Source: an uncultured Acetatifactor sp. (lineage in GTDB: Bacteria; Bacillota; Clostridia; Lachnospirales; Lachnospiraceae). From it: a stretch of DNA of 13,693 bases. A program made the position numbers and the translations under genes. Where the stretch lies: contig CAJUJN010000103.1 in NCBI GenBank assembly GCA_910586775.1, forward strand, positions 1-13,693. Reading direction: 5' to 3'. The notes under the pieces were generated by a model. That model made no database searches. It saw only the letters and a program-made list of their open reading frames with translations, and was not told the DNA's origin. The first letter of the stretch is position 1. Each line of letters starts with the position of its first letter. Positions 1 to 6,948 of the stretch are shown here, piece after piece.

Positions 1-34
1 GGACGTATAGGTGCTTTTTAGGTGCGGGCACTTT

Positions 35-77
35 GTTCGGGACGCAGAGGTCGCAAGTTCAAATCTTGTCGCGCCGA
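35..77 (+). tRNA. 3' part of tRNA-Pro(CGG), probable attachment-site remnant
   Basis: Positions 37-43 read as an anticodon loop with U33, anticodon CGG (38-40) and G37. They are followed by a variable loop (48-52), a T arm (53-57 paired with 65-69, loop TTCAAAT at 58-64), a 3' acceptor strand CGCGCCG (70-76) and discriminator A77. No CCA is encoded. The loop resembles known bacterial tRNA-Pro(CGG). The 5' half that a complete gene would need (acceptor strand CGGCGCG near position 4) is absent: positions 4-10 pair at only three of seven places, and the anticodon stem 31-35/43-47 has a mismatch. The gene is therefore incomplete here. Tyrosine integrases commonly use tRNA 3' ends, so the likely reading is an att site with the mobile element to the left. 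A degenerate but transcribed tRNA is less likely. Confidence 0.7.
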
Positions 78-81
78 TTAC

Positions 82-110
82 AAAAGCCCATGTGTGTGGG
101 CTTTTTGTAT
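82..110 (+). terminator. Rho-independent terminator of the tRNA locus
   Basis: A perfect stem AAAAGCCCA (82-90) pairs with TGGGCTTTT (97-105) around a TGTGTG loop, and the 3' arm runs into a T-rich tail. It begins five bases after the tRNA discriminator base, so it is the native terminator of the tRNA-Pro transcript. Confidence 0.85.
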
Positions 111-114
111 TTCG

Positions 115-134
115 GGACAAATTCCTGGACAAAT
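115..134 (+). repeat. Direct repeat GGACAAAT beside the tRNA end
   Basis: GGACAAAT occurs at 115-122 and again at 127-134, one step of 12 bases, just past the tRNA terminator. Short direct repeats next to an att core can be arm-type integrase binding sites. Two copies of eight bases could also be chance, so the role is inference only. Between here and the terminator at 222 I see no gene. Confidence 0.3.
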
Positions 135-221
135 CTATTTTACCATGAATTATTTACCGACATAAATTTCAGATGTATTCCTGAGGGATAGATTATAAAA
201 TTATCGTATCATCTCCGGGAG

Positions 222-258
222 CAGCCTGCAGGCGATTTTTCGCGGGCTGTTATTTTTT
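222..258 (+). terminator. Terminator-like hairpin with no obvious gene before it
   Basis: CAGCCTGC (222-229) pairs with GCGGGCTG (242-249), eight pairs with one G-U, and is followed by TTATTTTTT. It is a good intrinsic terminator on the plus strand. The 110 bases between the tRNA terminator and this hairpin hold no open reading frame, so it either ends read-through from the left or closes a short untranslated transcript. It also insulates the promoter at 296 from upstream transcription. Confidence 0.65.
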
Positions 259-295
259 CACGCTTTAGTTTCGCTGAATCAGCCGTGCAAATCAG

Positions 296-324
296 TTGAC
301 TGTCTTCTATTTTCATGCTATAGT
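296..324 (+). promoter_or_regulatory. Sigma-A promoter of the PAS/GGDEF operon
   Basis: A -35 box TTGACT (296-301) and a -10 box TATAGT (319-324) are separated by exactly 17 bases, with an AT-rich stretch downstream. Transcription should start near 331 and give a leader of roughly 80 bases before the TTG start at 414. It is the best-matching promoter on the plus strand and points at the two signalling genes. Confidence 0.8.
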
Positions 325-401
325 ACAAGATAAATAATTTTAAAAATCAACTGGCATGTATACAGTCTCAGAATCACACAATGCCAGCTTACATTAGATT
401 C

Positions 402-416
402 GGAGGAGAAAAATTG
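402..416 (+). promoter_or_regulatory. Ribosome binding site that selects a TTG start
   Basis: GGAGGAG at 402-408 lies inside the longer ATG-started frame and is ideally spaced for TTG at 414-416. It argues that the first 11 codons from ATG 381 are not translated. Confidence 0.75.
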
Positions 417-2378
417 GAAAGCAAGGACTATGAGCGAATTCTGGATGCCATGCCGGAAACTGCCGTCTATGTCATCCGGAAAGATGATCATAAAATATTA
501 TATTATAATAAACGGGTACATACTGTTTCACCGGAGGTTCGGCCCGGAATGACCTGTCACGAAGTATGGACCGGTTCCTGCAGCAACTGTCCGCTTCTGA
601 CAATCAAAAACAGTCAGGAAGGACGCTCTATCAGCTACAATCCCACCTTCGGCGGCGTAGTGGATATGGTTGCTACAAGAACAATGTGGCAGGATACCAT
701 TCCGGCTTTTGTAGTTACGGTCACGCCCCGCCTGGAGACTGCCGGCTATATATACCGTAAGATTCTGCGGGTTGATTTGAAACATGACACCTATGATATC
801 CTGAAACTGGAGCCTGACGCATGGCTCAACGAAAACAGTTCCACCAATTTTTCTCTGCAGATGAGACAGTTGGCAGAAAGCGGCGCCATTCATCCCGATG
901 ACAAAGAACGCTTCATCTCTTTCATCTGTCCGGAACATCTGCAAAATGTCCTGCAATCCGACAAACAGAAGCTGACCTGCATTTACCGCCGTCAGCGCAT
1001 GGGCGAATTTCGCTGGAATCTGATTGAGGTTGTAAAATGCTTTGACTATGATGAAGACAATCAGAAAACCATCTTCTGCATCATGGATGTTCATGACACC
1101 ATGCGTGAAGGGCTGGCGCGTGAGGAAATCAATTCGCATAACATGGAATTGATACGTGCGGTAGGAGAGCAAAGCTTCCGCATTTACAATATCGACCTGG
1201 AAGAAGGAACTGCAGAGCCCGTTCTCGTAGACGGACATTCCAATGATATACCTCTGTCGCAGCTCCCCTGTTGGGATGATCTGGTGCATTCCCGGATTAT
1301 CCCCTTACTACACACTGCATACCAGAAAGCATTTGAACAGAAATTTTCCCTGGAAAGCCTGAAACAGTCCGGCAAAACAGAAGAACAGAAAACGGAGCTG
1401 CTCTGTCAATGGAAAGTCGGTGAGGCCTACCGCTACATCTCTGTTACGGCCCACCGAAACCACAAGGAGGAGAAACACGGCCATACCATCCTTGCCTTTC
1501 AGGATATGGATGAAAGAATACGCCGGGAACTGTTCCACAGTCAAAGGGATATGCAGATGGCAGCCATCCTCAAATCCCGCTACAGCAAGATGAATACAGT
1601 CCACCTGGAAAGCGGACAGTGCGAGCAGTTCTGCCTGCATGATGAAAATGAACTGTCAAACCCTCTGATTGGGGATTATGATTACTACATGCATCAGGCT
1701 CTGTATAGTCATGTCCACCCTGACGATGTGACAAAATACAGCAATGCCCTTTCCCTGGAGCATCTCCGAAAAAAAGCCGCCGAAACGGAAAACTATTCCG
1801 AGGAAATCTGCCAGTACCGTATGAAGGGCGAGCCTGTACACTGGATAGAGCAGCATATCATCTACAACCGAAAGGATGACAAGGTTTCCGTCAATATCCT
1901 CGGCCAGGATATTACCGCGGAAAAACAGCAGGAGGAGGCTCAGCTTCAGGCACTTCAGGACAGATCCTACATCATCGGCGGCCTGAGCAGCCTGTTTTTC
2001 TCCACCTACTATATCGATCTGGCGCATGATACCTTCCGCGCCGTAAGCCAGCTGGGCAAGATAGGGGATGTACTGGGCAGCGCGGTCAACTGCACCACTG
2101 CCTTGAAAGTGTATGCAGATAATTTCGTCCATCCGGATGACCGCGCGGAATATTTTGAAGTTATGAACCTTGCCAACTGGCGCCGTTCTCTCCGATGGTG
2201 GAGTCCCTACGTAGCAGTCACCTACCGGAAATTGCCCGATAATCCGCAGGACGATACCCTGGCCTTCCGTTGGATACGCGCAACTGCCGTGCTGGCACAG
2301 GCCGACGAGGAGGATATTCCCAAAACCGTAGTATATGTAGCTCAGGATATTACAGAAAGCAGAGAGAAGCAACTATAA
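414..2378 (+). CDS. Multi-PAS sensory protein without an output domain
   Basis: A 654-residue cytoplasmic protein built of about five PAS-like modules: residues 5-105, 115-235, 245-370, 385-505 and 520-650. The last two, and less clearly the second, end in the typical PAS closing strand (Q-D-I-T-A/E). The motif HPDD recurs at residues 160, 435 and 573, as in the PAS_3 type. The first PAS carries Cys48, Cys56 and Cys59 in a C-x7-C-x2-C-P arrangement that could bind a metal or sense redox state. I see no transmembrane segment, no histidine kinase, no GGDEF and no EAL domain. The start is taken as TTG 414 because GGAGG at 402-406 sits seven bases before it; the in-frame ATG at 381 has no such site. 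It is followed after 69 bases by a REC-GGDEF gene, probably its output partner. The ligand is unknown. Confidence 0.85.
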   Translation: MESKDYERILDAMPETAVYVIRKDDHKILYYNKRVHTVSPEVRPGMTCHEVWTGSCSNCPLLTIKNSQEGRSISYNPTFGGVVDMVATRTMWQDTIPAFVVTVTPRLETAGYIYRKILRVDLKHDTYDILKLEPDAWLNENSSTNFSLQMRQLAESGAIHPDDKERFISFICPEHLQNVLQSDKQKLTCIYRRQRMGEFRWNLIEVVKCFDYDEDNQKTIFCIMDVHDTMREGLAREEINSHNMELIRAVGEQSFRIYNIDLEEGTAEPVLVDGHSNDIPLSQLPCWDDLVHSRIIPLLHTAYQKAFEQKFSLESLKQSGKTEEQKTELLCQWKVGEAYRYISVTAHRNHKEEKHGHTILAFQDMDERIRRELFHSQRDMQMAAILKSRYSKMNTVHLESGQCEQFCLHDENELSNPLIGDYDYYMHQALYSHVHPDDVTKYSNALSLEHLRKKAAETENYSEEICQYRMKGEPVHWIEQHIIYNRKDDKVSVNILGQDITAEKQQEEAQLQALQDRSYIIGGLSSLFFSTYYIDLAHDTFRAVSQLGKIGDVLGSAVNCTTALKVYADNFVHPDDRAEYFEVMNLANWRRSLRWWSPYVAVTYRKLPDNPQDDTLAFRWIRATAVLAQADEEDIPKTVVYVAQDITESREKQL

Positions 2379-2447
2379 CCCGATTCTACAGATACCCATT
2401 AACGGCGCCCTGTAATGCGCCGCCCGAGAAAGGATACAGCGAACATT

Positions 2448-3365
2448 ATGGATCATATACTGGTGATTGACGACAGCCGGGCTCAGGCAGAATACTTAAA
2501 ATCTATATTAGTCAAGGATTATGAGGTAACCACCTGCCAGAGCGGCGAGGAAGGTCTGAACCTTGCAAAGTCCGGCCAATTTTCCCTGATTTTTCTGGAT
2601 ATTATCATGCCGGACATCGATGGCTTCACCCTGTTGCGCAGACTTCAGGAGACAATGATGACCAAATACATCCCTGTGATTCTGATCACCGGGCTTTCGG
2701 ATGTACAGCACGAAGAGAGGGGTCTCACGCTGGGCGCGGTGGACTATATCACGAAACCCTTCAGCCCCATCACTGTCAGGGCAAGGGCCAATACCCATAT
2801 CAAACTCTTCCGCTATCAGATGCACTTCATGAAGCAGGCCATGATGGACCAGCTCACAGGCATCGCCAACAGGCGGCGCTACAAGGAATACAGTATCACA
2901 AAATGGAGAGAAGCCGGCAGACTGGGCCTGCCTTTCAGTGTCTGCATTTTTGACATCGACAAATTCAAGCTGTATAATGACACTTTCGGGCATCCGGCCG
3001 GAGATAAGGTCATCGCGTCAGTGGCAAACACCGCTTCCTCCTATCTGCAGCGCGCCACGGACTTTCTGGCACGTTACGGCGGAGAAGAATTTGTGGCGAT
3101 CATTGTGGGAATGGAGGCGGAGGCAGCCTTCCATTATTTCCAGAAGATCCGGAAAGCGGTGGAGGAACTCCACATTCCGCACAATTCTCCTGTCTCCCAA
3201 TGGGTCACCATCAGCATCGGAGGCGTTACGCTGATTCCGCAGAACGATGACGTGTATGACAATTATCTGAAAATAGCGGACAACATGCTCTATGAAGCCA
3301 AGGAAAGCGGCAGAAACAGGGTTATATGGTCCGACGGAAGCGATAAGCAGTGGCGGGAGAAGTAA
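2448..3365 (+). CDS. Response regulator diguanylate cyclase (REC-GGDEF)
   Basis: A 305-residue PleD/WspR-like protein that makes cyclic di-GMP from two GTP. The receiver domain (residues 3-120) has all its key residues: Asp8-Asp9 acidic pair, phospho-acceptor Asp51 in L-D-I-I-M-P-D, Thr81 and Lys103 in T-K-P. The GGDEF domain (about 128-300) has the D-x-L-T-G-I-A-N-R-R entry motif at 134, an intact GGEEF active site at 211-215 and an RxxD product-inhibition site at 202-205, so it should be active and feedback-regulated. The ATG at 2448 is chosen because the receiver fold begins there; AAAGGA lies about 13 bases upstream, slightly far. An in-frame ATG at 2415 would add 11 residues with no fold. 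It is transcribed with the PAS protein and ends in a terminator. No histidine kinase is nearby, so its phosphodonor is unknown. Confidence 0.93.
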   Translation: MDHILVIDDSRAQAEYLKSILVKDYEVTTCQSGEEGLNLAKSGQFSLIFLDIIMPDIDGFTLLRRLQETMMTKYIPVILITGLSDVQHEERGLTLGAVDYITKPFSPITVRARANTHIKLFRYQMHFMKQAMMDQLTGIANRRRYKEYSITKWREAGRLGLPFSVCIFDIDKFKLYNDTFGHPAGDKVIASVANTASSYLQRATDFLARYGGEEFVAIIVGMEAEAAFHYFQKIRKAVEELHIPHNSPVSQWVTISIGGVTLIPQNDDVYDNYLKIADNMLYEAKESGRNRVIWSDGSDKQWREK

Positions 3366-3380
3366 CTCCCGCCTCTTTTC
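3352..3380 (+). terminator. Terminator of the PAS/GGDEF operon, overlapping the stop codon
   Basis: GGCGGGAG (3352-3359) pairs perfectly with CTCCCGCC (3366-3373) around a six-base loop that contains the TAA stop, followed by TCTTTTC. On the minus strand the same hairpin lies just past the repeat region but has no T-tract, so it is directional. Confidence 0.85.
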
Positions 3381-3555
3381 ACCCGGCTCCTTCTGACCGG
3401 AATGTCTCCTCTTTCACGATTTCTTCTCCTGCCTCACGCGCCTCCTTCCACTCGCCTTCTTCCAACCGGAATGTCTCCTCTTTCACGATTTCTTCTCCTG
3501 CCTCACGCGCTTCCTTCCACTCGCCTTCTTCCAGCCGGAATGTCTCCTGCTTCAC
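3379..3555 (-). CDS. Short repeat protein or frameshifted tail of the RNA repair gene
   Basis: A 58-codon frame opens with GTG at 3555, which overlaps the TGA stop of the RNA repair gene as GTGA. AGGAG lies eight bases before it, so coupled translation is plausible. The product is VKQETFR, then two copies of a 23-residue unit (LEEGEWKEAREAG plus EEIVKEETFR), then SEGAG. It is highly charged and should be helical. The same frame joins the upstream gene if one base is restored, because the last codons of that gene align with the unit with a one-base deletion. So it is either a real small protein, a C-terminal tail lost by frameshift, or a tail reached by -1 frameshifting. The sequence alone cannot choose. 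Confidence 0.4.
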   Translation of the reverse strand: MKQETFRLEEGEWKEAREAGEEIVKEETFRLEEGEWKEAREAGEEIVKEETFRSEGAG

Positions 3556-3585
3556 GATTTCTTCTCCTGTATTACGCTTTCCTTA
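3397..3585 (-). repeat. 69-bp tandem repeat, two full copies and one partial
   Basis: Copies lie at 3397-3465, 3466-3534 and 3535-3585 (partial, diverged). The two full copies differ at two positions only. The unit length is 69 bases, or 23 codons, so copy-number change keeps the frame. The partial copy is the 3' end of the RNA repair gene itself, which suggests the array grew by duplication of that end. Each unit carries a GGAGAAGAAATCGTG stretch that resembles a ribosome binding site and start codon. Confidence 0.95.
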
Positions 3586-5768
3586 GCCTCATAAAACCAT
3601 CTCCTGAGCGTACAGATGTCCCTGGGCATATTGTCCCTGTCCGGATGCTCATGCAGTTTCCTCACCCAGGCATAATACTCGTTTGCCAAGGGTGTTACCA
3701 GTGAAGACGTCTTACTGATGTAACCCTTCCTGATGGCCTCGTGGGATACGCTTCTCATGTATTTCCAGAAATTATAGTAAGTAAGCTTTATCTTCGTCAT
3801 GTATCCGACACTGTCTTCGATGACAAATCCCTCTATTTTATGCTCTTCGTATTCGTAATCCGCTTCCAGAATATCATGGTACCAGTCAAAAAATTCCTGC
3901 CAGTCCGCAATTTCATAAGCCTTCTTCTTAGGCTCCAGTCCCAGCGCATCCGCTATATGGCACATATCGTCATATTCATACTTTGCAAAATCCATCCGGT
4001 TATATACGATATCCAGCAAAAACAGGCGGCTCTCCGGGTATTCAATAATATGCGGGTCATGCTCCATATCCACACATTCGAACACGAAGGACACTTCCTT
4101 TTCCTTTGCATATTCCTTCATTTTCTCCAGGTTTTCGGGAGTGACCTTTTTCCTCAGCATCTCCTGGAAATATCCTGCGTACTGGCTGTCCACAGTGGAT
4201 TTGCTGGCCGCCAGCAGCGCGTCCTCGTACTCGTTATAGCTTACAATCCCCAGAAATCCGTTCTCCTTTACATAGGCAGTGACAGGAAAATGCAGTTTAT
4301 GCTGCAGCATCTCAAATTTTGTCTCAGGACGCTCATTGATGTTGAAAAATTTATCATAGGACCTGGCAGCCACTCTGCCCTTCATTGTATCCAGATACAG
4401 ACCTCTTGCCTTGACAGTCTGGGCGTCCCAGGCTCTGTCATAGAATGCCTTGTCCGTGTAATTGAAGGAGGAAATATTACCGAATTTCTTCTCCACGATA
4501 TATTTGTTGCCGCGGAGAGAAATAATGGTGTCCGCCACGGAGCTGCTGACCACAGACTGTTCTTCCTGCATCTCGGGCGTCCTGTATACCTCATTTTCCA
4601 CCTCAATGCAGTGAATTCCCGTTTCGTCCACCTGGACGCATCTCAGGCAGCCGCCGTATTCCACCTGCCCTTCCAGGTTATACACTCTGTCGTTTACCAT
4701 CGTGGGCACATGCCTGGTATTCCTGTGTCCGTGAATCTGATAACAATTATCCGGTGTAGTATCAAAGAAGGTCTCCGCAATCTTCTCGAAATCATCGTAA
4801 TTGCCCACACCCTTAATCATCTGTTCCGTGGCCACAAAAGACAGGTTTTCCGGCATGGTGCTCAGGCCCGCATGAGTGACCAGGTAGATATTGTCTCCAT
4901 ACCTGTAATACGCGCACTGACCGAATTTCCTGTAAAGCTGTCTTACGTCCTTCTTACTGATCTTCGCGGCATCCAGAACCGGCTTCGTAATCAGTTCAAA
5001 CTCTCTGGACCTGCCTGTGCAGTCATTTGCCCAGTACCAGAGCCATCTCTCGTGGTTCCCCTCCAGCATCAGCACATTCTTCCGGTTCATGATGGAGAGC
5101 AGGAAATTCACCACCTCCGCGTTTTCCACGCCGCGGTCAATGTAATCCCCCACAAAGATGTACATTTCATCGTCCTTCAGGCCGCCGTTGTCCTCCAGGT
5201 ATTTCTGAAGAACCGTATTGCAGCCGTGGATATCACCGATATGATGTATCTTTTTGTACGATGACATGTCAAACAGCTTCAGCCAGATGTTGTCCAGCTC
5301 ATCGGGCCCGAGCACCTTGATACCGGAAGGAATCTTCTGGGTCCGGAACCGGGAGTACATGTTATCAATAACCTCCTCCGGCACTTTTTTAAAAGTTTCC
5401 CTTTCTGCGTTTCTGCGCCTCACCTCTTCTATGGGAACATCCGTGAAGTCCACGCAGTAAATCCGGTAACGGTAGGTCTCGCACATTTCCTTATACCGGT
5501 TCATCTCGCTGCTCTTGGAATTGGTGGCATCGATTACCGTAAAGTCGCCTCTCTGCATTCGGATTTCCAGAATGCTGAACAGTGTCTTCCACACAGTGCT
5601 GTCATTGGACTGGCTGATGCCTTCCGTCCCGTCCGCCAACATTACCGGGCTCTGGCACAACAGACGGATGTCGTCTGCTGATAATGTATACTTTTTCAGC
5701 CCCTGCTGCTCAATCCAGGTGGACTTGCCGCAGCCGGGCGCTCCCCGCAGTAATAATAAAATCCTCAT
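3552..5768 (-). CDS. RNA repair enzyme: 5' kinase, phosphoesterase and Rnl1-type ligase in one chain
   Basis: A 738-residue protein with three catalytic modules that together would heal and seal broken RNA. The kinase (1-165) has P-loop G-A-P-G-C-G-K-S-T ending at Thr17, Asp32-Asp33 and Asp80. The binuclear metallophosphoesterase (172-400) has GDIHG (178-182), GDYIDRG (207-213), GNHE (237-240), His299 and GHR with His346 and His348; it would remove 3' phosphate or 2',3'-cyclic phosphate ends. The ligase (about 411-700) follows T4 RNA ligase 1: A-R-G (454-456), DKFFN (472-476), nucleophile Lys501 in motif I KENG, motif III F-V-F-E near 561, motif IV EGFVIE (646-651) and motif V with Lys659 and Lys661. 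The order matches bacterial Pnkp but the ligase is of a different family. AAAGGA lies about nine bases before the ATG. It starts 19 bases after the AraC gene, so the two are probably co-transcribed. Confidence 0.9.
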   Translation of the reverse strand: MRILLLLRGAPGCGKSTWIEQQGLKKYTLSADDIRLLCQSPVMLADGTEGISQSNDSTVWKTLFSILEIRMQRGDFTVIDATNSKSSEMNRYKEMCETYRYRIYCVDFTDVPIEEVRRRNAERETFKKVPEEVIDNMYSRFRTQKIPSGIKVLGPDELDNIWLKLFDMSSYKKIHHIGDIHGCNTVLQKYLEDNGGLKDDEMYIFVGDYIDRGVENAEVVNFLLSIMNRKNVLMLEGNHERWLWYWANDCTGRSREFELITKPVLDAAKISKKDVRQLYRKFGQCAYYRYGDNIYLVTHAGLSTMPENLSFVATEQMIKGVGNYDDFEKIAETFFDTTPDNCYQIHGHRNTRHVPTMVNDRVYNLEGQVEYGGCLRCVQVDETGIHCIEVENEVYRTPEMQEEQSVVSSSVADTIISLRGNKYIVEKKFGNISSFNYTDKAFYDRAWDAQTVKARGLYLDTMKGRVAARSYDKFFNINERPETKFEMLQHKLHFPVTAYVKENGFLGIVSYNEYEDALLAASKSTVDSQYAGYFQEMLRKKVTPENLEKMKEYAKEKEVSFVFECVDMEHDPHIIEYPESRLFLLDIVYNRMDFAKYEYDDMCHIADALGLEPKKKAYEIADWQEFFDWYHDILEADYEYEEHKIEGFVIEDSVGYMTKIKLTYYNFWKYMRSVSHEAIRKGYISKTSSLVTPLANEYYAWVRKLHEHPDRDNMPRDICTLRRWFYEAKESVIQEKKS

Positions 5769-5787
5769 TCTTTTATTCCTTTACTTT

Positions 5788-6687
5788 CTATATCTTACTC
5801 TGGGATTTCAGAAGCTGGGCGATGAGATGCTCCACCTCCTGAAGCTGCTCCCGTGAATTCTCCCGATGACTCTGTCTGCGGTACTGGGAAGGAGACATGC
5901 CCTTCATGGCATGGAAGGCCTTGGTAAAGACCAACGCGTCACTGTAGCCGCAGGAAAGCGCGATACTTTCTATGGGGTATGATGTGGAATCCAGCAGTTC
6001 CCGCGCTTTCGTTATGCGGAATGTGGTAAGGAATCGTTGGGGAGACATCCCCAGATAGCTTTGAAAGAGTGTGTAGAGGTAACTTCTGTTGATGCATACA
6101 TAATCCGCCACATCCGTTACCTTGATGGGATTACAGTAATTACTCTGAATAAAGGATACCGCCTTCTTCACATACTGATTTCCCTTGTCTTCCTCGTCCT
6201 TTGCCACCACTCCCGCGCTTTCCGCCAGGATGGAGAGAAATACACCCAATTGTCCGTTCCTTCTTAAATCATCCGCGATTCCGAAAGTATTGTGTTCCAT
6301 CATATCACGTACGATGGCATACAGTTCCTGATCTCTGTCACAGGAGAAAATGGGATGTCTGGCTGACAATCCCATGGTTTCCAGATACTCTCCCGCCCGG
6401 CTGCCCCCGAAGCCCACCCACAGATAACTCCAGGGTTCCTTCTCATCCGCCTGATAAAATGCCAGTTCATTGGGCTGTATCAGGAAGCCGTAGCCGGCCT
6501 CCAATCGATACTCTTTATCGTGAAAGCGGAACAGCCCCCTGCCGCTGAGCACGTAATGAATCAGGTAATGAGGTTTGGAAGCCGGTCCGAAACTGTGCAG
6601 ACCTTCCGTCTGGGAGCAGCCGCAGCAGTTTACATACAGGCTTCCCGCTTTATCATTTTCAAAATCCAGTTTAAACGCTTTCTCCAT
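5788..6687 (-). CDS. AraC family transcriptional regulator with cupin sensor domain
   Basis: A 299-residue regulator, the usual length for this family. The N-terminal half (about 38-95) has a cupin-like strand pattern (YVLSGRGLF, then GFLIQPNE) for ligand sensing. The C-terminal 100 residues (172-272) carry the two helix-turn-helix motifs, with the second marked by I-A-L-S-C-G-Y-S-D and F-T-K-A-F, and the closing G-M-S-P-S-Q-Y-R signature near 263. The frame is open to 6942, but those extra 85 codons are Arg/Pro/Ala-rich and unlike any regulator, so I start at ATG 6687, with AAAGGAGG 12 bases upstream. Cys21, Cys22 and Cys24 form an unusual cluster. It lies between a reductase and the RNA repair gene and may control either; the ligand is not evident. 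Confidence 0.9.
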   Translation of the reverse strand: MEKAFKLDFENDKAGSLYVNCCGCSQTEGLHSFGPASKPHYLIHYVLSGRGLFRFHDKEYRLEAGYGFLIQPNELAFYQADEKEPWSYLWVGFGGSRAGEYLETMGLSARHPIFSCDRDQELYAIVRDMMEHNTFGIADDLRRNGQLGVFLSILAESAGVVAKDEEDKGNQYVKKAVSFIQSNYCNPIKVTDVADYVCINRSYLYTLFQSYLGMSPQRFLTTFRITKARELLDSTSYPIESIALSCGYSDALVFTKAFHAMKGMSPSQYRRQSHRENSREQLQEVEHLIAQLLKSQSKI

Positions 6688-6948
6688 ATGTAAAACCAGC
6701 CTCCTTTCCGCTTTATCCCACATACTTGCAGTCGTCTTGTTCACTCTATGGCCAACACCGGAATATGCATCTGCCGCCGACGTATCCTGCCCCGCAGTAC
6801 ATGCTGTCCGGGGCAGCGCAGCTGCCCTTTGTCCTACCGTTGGAATTATGCAGGGCAGAGCAGCCGGATATACCCCCGGCCTCCTGCGAGCGCCCGGCAA
6901 AACCTCAGCCGTTCTCTTCCGCCCCGGCTTTTTCCGGAACACGTTTTC
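6688..6948 (-). other. Intergenic region before the AraC gene
   Basis: These 261 bases hold no convincing gene. On the minus strand they contain a hairpin GGGCAG-CTGCG-CTGCCC (6823-6839 region) without a T-tract. No clean -35/-10 pair is visible, so I cannot say whether the AraC gene has its own promoter or is read from the reductase upstream. Confidence 0.5.

Noticed and set aside
528..1289. 253-codon minus-strand frame
   Set aside because: Shadow of the PAS protein; no start signal and no known domain.
3397..3585. CRISPR array
   Set aside because: The repeats are 69 bases, directly adjacent with no spacers, and code for a 23-residue unit.
3741..5264. 507-codon plus-strand frame
   Set aside because: It lies wholly opposite the RNA repair gene, whose three domains carry all catalytic motifs. 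The plus-strand product has no recognisable fold or ribosome site.
6688..6942. 85-residue N-terminal extension of the AraC protein
   Set aside because: Arg/Pro/Ala-rich, unlike the family; the internal ATG has AAAGGAGG upstream and gives the normal length.
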